Shown piece after piece: positions 43,690 to 50,806 of a stretch of 64,000 bases of DNA (its first letter is position 1; each line of letters opens with the position of its first letter). The stretch is taken from the NCBI RefSeq assembly GCF_000686665.1, contig NZ_JMLH01000003.1, positions 1 to 64,000 of the forward strand, given 5' to 3'. A program made the position numbers and the translations under genes. The notes beneath the pieces were generated by a model, which was given only the letters and a program-made list of their open reading frames with translations, had not been told where the DNA came from and searched no databases. The DNA comes from Thomasclavelia saccharogumia DSM 17460. Its GTDB lineage: Bacteria; Bacillota_I; Bacilli_A; Erysipelotrichales; Coprobacillaceae.

Positions 43690-44535
43690 TTATCGAGTTA
43701 AGCAATAAACCATTATTGCTTGTTGAACCTCCAGCAAATATTTCTTAAATTCATATCCACCAAAAAATTCTGATTCAATCACTTCTTCAGAAACTTCTTC
43801 TCCACGATAAAATGGCGGACACGGATTTAGAATCACATTATCATTTGCCATTTTCATTACATCAGTCGTAACATGACAATCTTTGAAATCTTCAAAAGCA
43901 CATGCAGGTAAAGAGTCAGTACATACAATATCTTTGCCTATCACTGCATCATGAATATTATTATAGATCGTTAAACCATCAATTTCATAACCGCTGCCAC
44001 AACATTGTTCTAAACTAAACCCCATGACCTCAGAAGCCTCTTTCCATGCCAATCCTATATTCCCGCATTCTCCAACAAATAAGAATTTATCTTTTATAAA
44101 ATTCTTTCGTATCTTAGACAAAGTATACATATCTGCTAAAACCTCACAGGGATGATTTACATCTGTCATAGCATTGATAACAGGTATTCTTAAACAATCA
44201 GACATTTGTTCCAATAAATGAATATCTTTATGCCGCACAATAACCAAATCGGCCCAGTTATTTAAGTATCCACACACATCTCTTATATCTTCTTTTTTGT
44301 CTAAAGTTTCCATTGGAAAAAGAATTGACTGTCCGCCTAATAAATAGATTCCTTTTTCAAATGTTACTCTTGTCCTGATACTAGAATCAGGACAAAATAA
44401 TAGTACGCTTTTTCTTTTAAGTAAGCTTTGGTATTTTCCTTCTCTAATTTCATCTGTCAATGCAAATATATTATAAATATCGCCTGCATCATAATCTGTC
44501 AATCTAATTAAACTTTTCAAAATACTTACCTCCAT
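43690..44535 (-). CDS. ornithine carbamoyltransferase-like protein of uncertain substrate
   Basis: Protein of 281 aa in the aspartate/ornithine carbamoyltransferase superfamily, about 40 residues shorter than usual. The carbamoyl-phosphate loop is SIRTRVTFEKG (usually STRTR) near 52, and the HPCQ motif appears as HPCEVLAD near 128. The SMG-containing ornithine site is absent: that place reads CTDSLPACAFEDF. The catalytic HCLP loop is NPCPPFYRGEEVS near 240, keeping the Cys but losing the His. No other arginine genes are near. It is either a paralogue with another acceptor or a degraded enzyme. The frame is intact and the AGGTAAG-type ribosome-binding site is present. Confidence 0.75.
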   Translation of the reverse strand: MEVSILKSLIRLTDYDAGDIYNIFALTDEIREGKYQSLLKRKSVLLFCPDSSIRTRVTFEKGIYLLGGQSILFPMETLDKKEDIRDVCGYLNNWADLVIVRHKDIHLLEQMSDCLRIPVINAMTDVNHPCEVLADMYTLSKIRKNFIKDKFLFVGECGNIGLAWKEASEVMGFSLEQCCGSGYEIDGLTIYNNIHDAVIGKDIVCTDSLPACAFEDFKDCHVTTDVMKMANDNVILNPCPPFYRGEEVSEEVIESEFFGGYEFKKYLLEVQQAIMVYCLTR

Positions 44536-45497
44536 AAAAATCTATCTTGTCAGCCCGATTTAATTTTAGGCTCTTTACAAACATCATACAAAACATTTTT
44601 GAAAAGCGGCATCATATCTTATTCATTAAGTTGATATTCTTGAATTAATTCATCTTGCATAGTATCAATTCTATAAACATGGTTAAACATACTAACATTT
44701 CTTTGATATTTAAAAATATTAAGTATTTAATATAAACTTTTCTATTTGTTTTATCAATATCAAATTCAATATCTGTCTATGATTCTATTATACTACGCAG
44801 TAAAGACAAATTCTAGCAACTGAAATTATAGTATTTGCTATCATTTTTAACATGATTCAAGAATATAAATCAAAATTATTCACTTCATTTTTTCCAATCT
44901 ATAAACAATTGTTTGCTAGGAATATTTCCAATAATATCACTTTGATGACGTGAGCAGTTATACTCTGAATCAAAAAATTCTATAATCTTTAAATTACAAC
45001 AGCTGACTTGATATTGAGTATAAAATCCTGTATCATATAATTTATATCATCAGTATCAACTGACGATTGAAAAGGGACAGTGTTAGAGGGTGAGAAGCTT
45101 TAACGGGCTGTTTCTTTTCTTTTTCCTTTCATAATATTGATTGATAGATATCATACACTATTCTGCAAATAAAAAACAGATTAAGATTGATGCAGTGCAG
45201 TTTGAAACGGCATCTTTCTTAATCTGTTTGTTTTTTTTTATTTGCAGTTTTTGTATTATTTTTTTGTAGAGAATTTGCGGTTTAACAGTGGGACAAATTA
45301 TAGCCAATTTTACCATCGATTATTACTATTATGACATCAACTTAAAAAAGCAGAAATTAATTATGATGATTTTATCTAAATTAAATAGTTAGTCAATCAG
45401 CAATTGGTAGATAGCGAAAAACATTGTCTAGCGTGTGCGCTGGCAGTATCGTACATAACTATCTTTCTCAAAGATTGAAGAAATTCCCTCTCACTTT
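44536..45497. other. 962-base region without genes: decayed coding DNA and a large hairpin
   Basis: Minus-strand fragments still look protein-like but are cut by stops. One (about 44619-44720) ends RIDTMQDELIQEYQLNE and continues after a TAA as MMPLFKNVLYDVCKEPKIKSG. Another (44885-45046) reads KLYDTGFYTQYQVSCC and on to LFIDWKK. I recognise neither family. The stretch also contains a large inverted repeat (45163-45247). Nothing else is evident; it looks like the scar of lost genes next to an acquired transporter. Confidence 0.5.
45163..45247. repeat. large nested inverted repeat / hairpin
   Basis: Three nested pairings share one centre: CTGCAAATA with TATTTGCAG (outer), AAACAGATTAAGA with TCTTAATCTGTTT (middle) and GATGC with GCATC (inner). 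The right arm has an extra T-run between outer and middle pairs. Total about 85 bases. It may be a strong terminator for transcripts entering from either side, or a small MITE-like relic. Confidence 0.65.
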
Positions 45498-46850
45498 TTA
45501 GATAGAGCTACCCACCGTTCTATAAAGCATTCGTTGTTCTTGAACAACAAGAACAACAGAAAGTATCAATGCTAATGCGTCACTAACAGGTTGAGCAGCA
45601 AAAATACCATTAATACCCCAAAACCTAGGAAAAACATAGATAAGTGGTATCAAGAACAATATCTGTCTTAAAAATGTTATCACGATTGAGGGCATTGGTT
45701 TTGCAAGCGACTGAAAGAATGTTGTTACAAGCATTACAAACCCTAAAATAGGTGTAATACAAAAATTTGTTCTTAGTCCAATAATACCAAGTTCTAACAT
45801 TTCTTCAGAAGCACCAAAAGCTAACAGAATCGTTTTTGGAAAAAACATGACAATGAGCCAAATAATACAAGTAACACCAACAGAAAAAGCAGAGGCCTGA
45901 TACAAGGTAGACATAACTCTCTTGTAATTTCCGGCGCCAAAGTTATTGCCAACAATAGGCTGAATTCCCTGGCTGATACCACTTGCAGGCATAATTACAA
46001 AGGTCATAATACTTGCAACAACAGCATATACACTAATAGCTGTATCGCCACCATACTTACCTAATTGACTGTTATAAACAAGACTAATTAATCCCATAGC
46101 CATTTGTGCGAGCCAGAAAGCGAAACCACAAGAGATGATTTTTTTAGAAAGTTCAAAATCAAAAGAAAATGTTTCTCTTTTTATCTCTACTTTTGTGTAT
46201 CCTTTCAAAATGATATATACACCAAACAACGTGGAAATGATTTGTCCTATTACAGTCGCCCAAGCTGCACCTATAACGTTCCAGTCTAAAACCGCCACAA
46301 ATACAGCATCAAGAATAATATTTGTTACTGCGCCAATACCTGTAACGCACATACCTAAAACAGGTTTTCCAGAAACACGAACAAAATCACAAAAAACTTG
46401 TGTAAGACCTTGAAACAAACAGCCTAATGCAACAATCCGATAATATTCAGCTGCATATACATATGCTGTTTCTGTTACTCCAAATACTTTAAGAATAAGA
46501 TCTTCAAAGATAAGTAAAAGTACAGATAAGAAAATTTCAAAAATAGCGACTAAAATCAACGCATTTCCAAAGGAACGATTCATATCTTTTTGTTTGCCTT
46601 TTCCAGCAAATAAGCTGAATAAAGACGAACCGCCTGCGCTGCAAGTAAGCCCAAAAGCCATCATCATATAAGAAAGCGGAAAGCAGATCGATAATCCAGC
46701 CAATGCAGAAGTACCATTAAAGTTTCCTATAAAAATACGGTCAACGATGTTATAAATTGCTGTAATCAGAAGCGAAATTGCTGCTGGAATAGAATACTTC
46801 AAAATCATAGGGAACAATTTCCCTGTCAAAAAATTATTTATTTCATTCAT
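45498..46850 (-). CDS. MATE family efflux transporter
   Basis: Multidrug exporter (450 aa, about 12 helices) of the MATE superfamily, MepA/NorM-like. The start FPMILKYSIPAAISLLITAIYNIVDRIFIG is the family entry, and the mirrored second half begins around VVASIMTFVIMPASGISQGIQPIVGNNFGAG near 280. It exports cationic compounds using a sodium or proton gradient. It is preceded by a MarR gene on the same strand; an operator copy lies 23 bases before its start, so it is probably repressed by that MarR. A shift in codon choice from its neighbours suggests acquisition. Confidence 0.9.
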   Translation of the reverse strand: MNEINNFLTGKLFPMILKYSIPAAISLLITAIYNIVDRIFIGNFNGTSALAGLSICFPLSYMMMAFGLTCSAGGSSLFSLFAGKGKQKDMNRSFGNALILVAIFEIFLSVLLLIFEDLILKVFGVTETAYVYAAEYYRIVALGCLFQGLTQVFCDFVRVSGKPVLGMCVTGIGAVTNIILDAVFVAVLDWNVIGAAWATVIGQIISTLFGVYIILKGYTKVEIKRETFSFDFELSKKIISCGFAFWLAQMAMGLISLVYNSQLGKYGGDTAISVYAVVASIMTFVIMPASGISQGIQPIVGNNFGAGNYKRVMSTLYQASAFSVGVTCIIWLIVMFFPKTILLAFGASEEMLELGIIGLRTNFCITPILGFVMLVTTFFQSLAKPMPSIVITFLRQILFLIPLIYVFPRFWGINGIFAAQPVSDALALILSVVLVVQEQRMLYRTVGSSI

Positions 46851-46872
46851 AATTATATACCTTTCATTTAAG

Positions 46873-46887
46873 TTAGTTTCCTAAGTA
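46873..46887. promoter_or_regulatory. candidate MarR operator before the MATE gene
   Basis: TTAGTTTCCTAAGTA on the plus strand. The same 15-base pattern, with one change, occurs in front of the marR gene. Inside it TTAG and CTAA form an inverted pair. Confidence 0.6.
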
Positions 46888-46923
46888 TTAAACTAAAAAT
46901 TTTGGATAACATATCTAAAATTT

Positions 46924-47352
46924 TTATTCAGACAGGTTATCCATCATTTTCTCAATTACTTTGAAAAAGACCTGTAAATCTGTCTCGGAAATGTCCTTTA
47001 CAAGGGTTTCTTCCAATGCAGTCAAGTCATCTACAACCTGCTGCTTGTATAATAAAGCTTTATCTGTCAAAACAATCTTTTTCAATCGATTATCATAAGG
47101 AACCGGTTCACGAACAATCAACCCATTTTTTTCCATTTGCTTTAATAATTCAGTAGCAGTAGATGGGCGGATACTGTATTCTTCCTCGATATCCTTTTGA
47201 AATATATCATCTGTCTGTGCGAGTAAAAAGTGAAGTGTTCTTCCCTGTGAACCACTAAAATCTTTTCGAGAAGAAAGCATATCCAATTTTCTACGTAATT
47301 TGTTAGATAGCTTACTTACATATCTTGCTGCACTTTGTGTAAGAGAAATCAT
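46924..47352 (-). CDS. MarR family transcriptional regulator
   Basis: Winged-helix regulator of about 142 aa. The core is SGSQGRTLHFLLAQTDDIFQKDIEEEYSIRPSTATELLKQMEKNGLI, with recognition helix STATELLKQME, then the wing VREPVPYDNRLKKIVLTDKA. This is typical MarR layout. ATG 47352 has AAGGAGG directly upstream and is the start; the frame's earlier TTG overlaps the -35 box. The promoter and an operator copy lie just upstream, implying autoregulation. It controls most likely the MATE exporter downstream. Confidence 0.9.
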   Translation of the reverse strand: MISLTQSAARYVSKLSNKLRRKLDMLSSRKDFSGSQGRTLHFLLAQTDDIFQKDIEEEYSIRPSTATELLKQMEKNGLIVREPVPYDNRLKKIVLTDKALLYKQQVVDDLTALEETLVKDISETDLQVFFKVIEKMMDNLSE

Positions 47353-47365
47353 AGCGTCCTCCTTG

Positions 47366-47380
47366 CTTAGCTTCCTAAGT
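47366..47380. promoter_or_regulatory. candidate MarR operator before marR
   Basis: TTAGCTTCCTAAGTA, matching the copy at 46873-46887 in 14 of 15 bases. It begins immediately downstream of the marR -10 box, so binding would cover the transcription start. Confidence 0.65.
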
Positions 47381-47409
47381 AATTCTACCTTGCTTTTTTT
47401 GTTTGTCAA
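47381..47409 (-). promoter_or_regulatory. marR promoter
   Basis: TTGACA (47409-47404), 17-base spacer, TAGAAT (47386-47381). Confidence 0.75.
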
Positions 47410-47945
47410 TATCTGATGAACTGCAAAAGCAGTTAAAAGAACATATAGGCAAGTAAACTATTTTATTATGAAGGTTATTCACATTTGACATAAATTTTTT
47501 TAATTTTAGACAAGTTGATTTTTTCTATCATTAAATAGTCTTTTCCTTTGTAGTAGCTAGAAAAAGATGACAAAAAGAATTATGCCTTATTCATCTTTCT
47601 TTGCACCATGTATGACAGCAGTCTATTTCAAGCAAGTACCACCAATAAAATAGTCATTTTATTAGACCACTTATGCATAAATTTTTTCTGTTTACAATTA
47701 TCCTTTACCCTTATATTTATTCATAACAAGAATAATATTGCATAAAATCGTATATAACTATTAATAAAAATATTTTTTCCAATTACTTTTACATAAAATA
47801 AAGCAACAAGATATATCTTTATTTACAATAAAACACTTTTTTTCATAAAAATCATATCTTATCTGCATTTCTTAGATAAATTCTATCTTGTAACAAGACT
47901 CAAATAAGAGTATACTTATAGGTAAATCAAGGGGGTATTTTAACA
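47410..47945. other. 536-base gene-free region upstream of ilvE
   Basis: Very AT-rich. Apart from the ilvE promoter at its right end I find no frame, no T-box (no AGGGTGG-type antiterminator sequence) and no strong hairpin. Confidence 0.5.
47888..47916 (+). promoter_or_regulatory. ilvE promoter
   Basis: TTGTAA (47888-47893), 17-base spacer, TATACT (47911-47916). The ribosome-binding site AAGGGGG is at 47930-47936. Confidence 0.65.
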
Positions 47946-49010
47946 ATGGAAATTAAGATTGAAAGAGCTCAAACTCTAAAAGAAAAACCAGATCAAAATA
48001 ATTTAGGTTTTGGTAATTATTTTACTGATCACATGTTTGTCATGGATTATACTGAAGGTAAAGGATGGCATGATGCAAGAATCGTTCCTTATGGACCTAT
48101 TGCTATGGATCCTGCTACTATGGTATTACACTATGCGCAAGAAACATTTGAAGGATTAAAAGCATATCGTGATCCTCAAGGAAATATTACATTATTTAGA
48201 CCAGAAATGAATGCTCGTAGAATGATTAATTCAAACAAACGTATTTGTATGGCAGAATTACCAGAAGAAATGTTTGTTGAAGCAGTTGAAGCAATCGTCA
48301 AATATGAGCAAGACTGGATTCCTACGGCTAAAGATACATCATTATATATTCGACCATTCATGTTTGCTAGTGAAGCTGGAGTTGGGGTTCATCCTGCTAA
48401 AACTTATAAATTTGTAATTATTTTATCACCTGTAGGAAATTATTATCCTGAAGGTGTCAATCCTGTAAAAATTTGGGTTGAAGATGAATATGTACGTGCT
48501 GTCAAAGGTGGAACTGGGTTTACTAAATGTGGTGGAAATTATGCTGCTAGTATCGCTGCCCAAGTAAAAGCTGAAGCACATGGTTATACTCAAGTTTTAT
48601 GGCTTGATGGTGTTCATCGTAAATATGTTGAAGAAGTGGGAACTATGAATGTAATGTTTTTAATCGATAACACTATCGTTACAGCTCCTCTTGAAGGATC
48701 AGTATTGCCTGGAGTTACTCGTGATTCAATTATTCATATTCTTAAAGATTGGGGATATAAAGTTGAAGAACGTGAACTTAGTATTGATGAATTAATGGAA
48801 GCTGGACGTAATGGAAAATTAACTGAAGCATTTGGTACAGGTACAGCAGCTGTTATTTCACCAGTTGGTCAGCTTTATTATAAAGGCGAAGAAGTAGTTA
48901 TCAATAATTTTAAAACTGGCGAATTAACACAAAAACTTTATGATACTTTAACAGGAATTCAATGGGGTCGTTTAGAAGATAAATATGGTTGGGTTCGTCA
49001 TATTAAATAA
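47946..49010 (+). CDS. ilvE: branched-chain amino acid aminotransferase
   Basis: PLP enzyme (354 aa) of fold type IV, class of the larger BCAT proteins, interconverting Leu, Ile and Val with their 2-oxo acids. Features: YAQETFEGLKAYRDPQGNITLFRPEMNARRM near 60-95, TKCGGNYAASIAAQVKA with the PLP lysine region near 195, and the VEEVGTMNVMFLID segment near 233; GVTRDSIIHI and GTGTAAVISPVG near 300 form the cofactor phosphate site. Length and order are complete. It has its own promoter and terminator. Confidence 0.94.
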   Translation: MEIKIERAQTLKEKPDQNNLGFGNYFTDHMFVMDYTEGKGWHDARIVPYGPIAMDPATMVLHYAQETFEGLKAYRDPQGNITLFRPEMNARRMINSNKRICMAELPEEMFVEAVEAIVKYEQDWIPTAKDTSLYIRPFMFASEAGVGVHPAKTYKFVIILSPVGNYYPEGVNPVKIWVEDEYVRAVKGGTGFTKCGGNYAASIAAQVKAEAHGYTQVLWLDGVHRKYVEEVGTMNVMFLIDNTIVTAPLEGSVLPGVTRDSIIHILKDWGYKVEERELSIDELMEAGRNGKLTEAFGTGTAAVISPVGQLYYKGEEVVINNFKTGELTQKLYDTLTGIQWGRLEDKYGWVRHIK

Positions 49011-49023
49011 TTAAGATATTATA

Positions 49024-49052
49024 TACAGATCAGTTAAACTGATCTGTTTTTT
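49024..49052 (+). terminator. ilvE terminator
   Basis: Stem CAGATCAGTT / AACTGATCTG followed by T8. Confidence 0.85.
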
Positions 49053-49087
49053 TATAAAGTTTATGAGCTTATACTGATTCATATAGT

Positions 49088-49114
49088 AAAACCACAGATT
49101 TTATCTGTGGTTTT
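49088..49114. terminator. second stem-loop between ilvE and citrate synthase
   Basis: Stem AAACCACAGAT / ATCTGTGGTTT with T/A ends on both strands; likely terminates transcripts arriving from the citrate synthase side or as a backup for ilvE. Confidence 0.65.
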
Positions 49115-49289
49115 ATCAAAAATTTAGCTTTACTTACGCAACTAACATAGTTATTTACTTTCACTAATTTCATCAAGATAGCTTGATAAAATTAATATTA
49201 CTGCTGCATTCTATAACCCAAAACACAAACAAGCTTTAAATACTTTTACATAAACAACTTATTTCTTAATGATAAAAGGAGGTATCATT

Positions 49290-50630
49290 TTATTTTCGTT
49301 TATCGATTGGGATATATTCATATGTTTCACCAACATATTTAGCAGCTGGACGAATAATACGACCAGAATATAATTTATTTTCAATATTATGTGCCAGCCA
49401 TCCTACTGCTCGACCTACCACAAACATTAAAGTATATAATTCGGTAGGAATACATAACATATCATAAATTAAGCCACTATAAAAATCAACATTAGCACAT
49501 ACCGTAATTCCTTTACGTTTTTTTATTGCAGCGATTGCTAACTGTTCAAAACGATAGTAAAAATTAAATTCATTTTCACGTCCTTTTTCTAATGACAATT
49601 CTTTACACTGTTGTCTTAAAATAACACAGCGTGGGTCGCTAAGTGTATAAACAGCATGACCAATACCATAAATCAAACCACTATTATCATTAAAGTTTTT
49701 ATCTAAGATTCTTTCAATAATCATTTCGATTTGTTTATCACTAGCTTCTAATCCTATTTCATCAATAACTAATTTCATTTGTTTCATAACTGCTAAATTA
49801 GCACCACCATGCTTAGGACCTTTTAATGAACCTATTGCTCCAGCAAAACTTGAATATATATCAGTTCCTGTAGAACTGATTACTACATTAGTAAATGTTG
49901 AGTTATTTCCACCCCCATGATCAGCATGTAAGACAAGACACATATCAAGAACTTCAGCTTCTTTAGGTGTAAAATGTTTATGATCTCTTAAAAGATACAA
50001 AATATTTTCGGCAATTGATAAATCAGGTCTAATTTGATGAATGTATAAACTTTCTTTATCAAAATAATGCACCTTGCTACGATATGCATAGCAAACAATA
50101 GAAGGAATTTTAGCAATCAAATTTAATCCTTTATACATTGTTGATGAAGCACTAATATTATCAGGATCATCATCATATGAATAAAGCATCAAAACTTCCT
50201 GCTGTAATTTATTCATTAGATTTTTAGAAGGGAATCCCAAAATTTTTGATTCCAGATAATGTGGCGGTAATTCATAGCGATCTGATAATTCTTTTTTAAA
50301 ATTTTCTAATTCTTCGACCGTTGGTAAATAACCAAACAAGATCAAAAAACATGTTTCTTCAAATAAAAATCTTTGATGCGGCTCCCTTTTATTAATAATA
50401 TCAGAAACATTGATACCCCGATAATAAAGCTCGCCCTCACAATCGACCTTTTTATTTTCAACCCTTTTATAACCAACGACATCAGCAATTTTAGTTAATC
50501 CAACTAATACTCCTGTACCATCTTCATTTCTTAACCCTTTTTTTACATCATATTTTGAATATAATTCATTATCGATTTTATTGTTACTTTCTCTTGCTTT
50601 TTCAATAAAACCGTCTATAAATCTACTCAT
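49290..50630 (-). CDS. gltA: citrate synthase
   Basis: Citrate/2-methylcitrate synthase family protein (446 aa). Catalytic residues are visible in HADHGGGNNSTFTNVVISSTG near 233, IGHAVYTLSDPRCVILRQ near 322, and the Asp region NVDFYSGLIYDMLCIP near 378; GPKHGGANLAVMKQM supports the acetyl-CoA site. The N-terminal extension (MSRFIDGFIEKAR) makes it longer than CitZ. No aconitase or isocitrate dehydrogenase is nearby, so it may serve glutamate synthesis through a partial cycle. A likely operator overlaps its promoter. GGGGG before ATG is the ribosome-binding site. Confidence 0.9.
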   Translation of the reverse strand: MSRFIDGFIEKARESNNKIDNELYSKYDVKKGLRNEDGTGVLVGLTKIADVVGYKRVENKKVDCEGELYYRGINVSDIINKREPHQRFLFEETCFLILFGYLPTVEELENFKKELSDRYELPPHYLESKILGFPSKNLMNKLQQEVLMLYSYDDDPDNISASSTMYKGLNLIAKIPSIVCYAYRSKVHYFDKESLYIHQIRPDLSIAENILYLLRDHKHFTPKEAEVLDMCLVLHADHGGGNNSTFTNVVISSTGTDIYSSFAGAIGSLKGPKHGGANLAVMKQMKLVIDEIGLEASDKQIEMIIERILDKNFNDNSGLIYGIGHAVYTLSDPRCVILRQQCKELSLEKGRENEFNFYYRFEQLAIAAIKKRKGITVCANVDFYSGLIYDMLCIPTELYTLMFVVGRAVGWLAHNIENKLYSGRIIRPAAKYVGETYEYIPIDKRK

Positions 50631-50660
50631 ATAAGCACCCCCTAAAATTAATTAATTTCT

Positions 50661-50689
50661 ATTATAGCATCATTCAATAAAATTGTATA
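50661..50689 (-). promoter_or_regulatory. citrate synthase promoter
   Basis: TATACA (50689-50684), 17-base spacer, TATAAT (50666-50661). The -35 box lies inside the right-hand palindrome. Confidence 0.6.
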
Positions 50690-50715
50690 CAATTTATAAT
50701 AAAGATTGTATACAA
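50683..50715. promoter_or_regulatory. two TTGTATACAA palindromes, candidate GntR-type operators
   Basis: Exact 10-base palindrome TTGTATACAA at 50683-50692 and again at 50706-50715, 23 bases centre to centre, i.e. about two helical turns. The first covers the -35 of citrate synthase. The pattern resembles sites of the FadR branch of GntR regulators (TnGTATACnA). Confidence 0.65.
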
Positions 50716-50806
50716 AATATCTTAAATCTCTTAAACATTCTTAAGCAAAATTAATTGTTTAATCACCATAATTAAGTTAAAATGAGTTGTAAAGGTGGTT
50801 GATATT

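Noticed and set aside
44536-45497. Possible intact insertion sequence around the large inverted repeat
   Set aside because: No transposase frame, no target-site duplication found by eye, and only one copy of the repeat in the window.
47410-47945. T-box or amino-acid leader before ilvE
   Set aside because: No AGGGTGG-type T-box sequence, no specifier-loop-like structure, no leader peptide; a plain promoter lies close to the gene.
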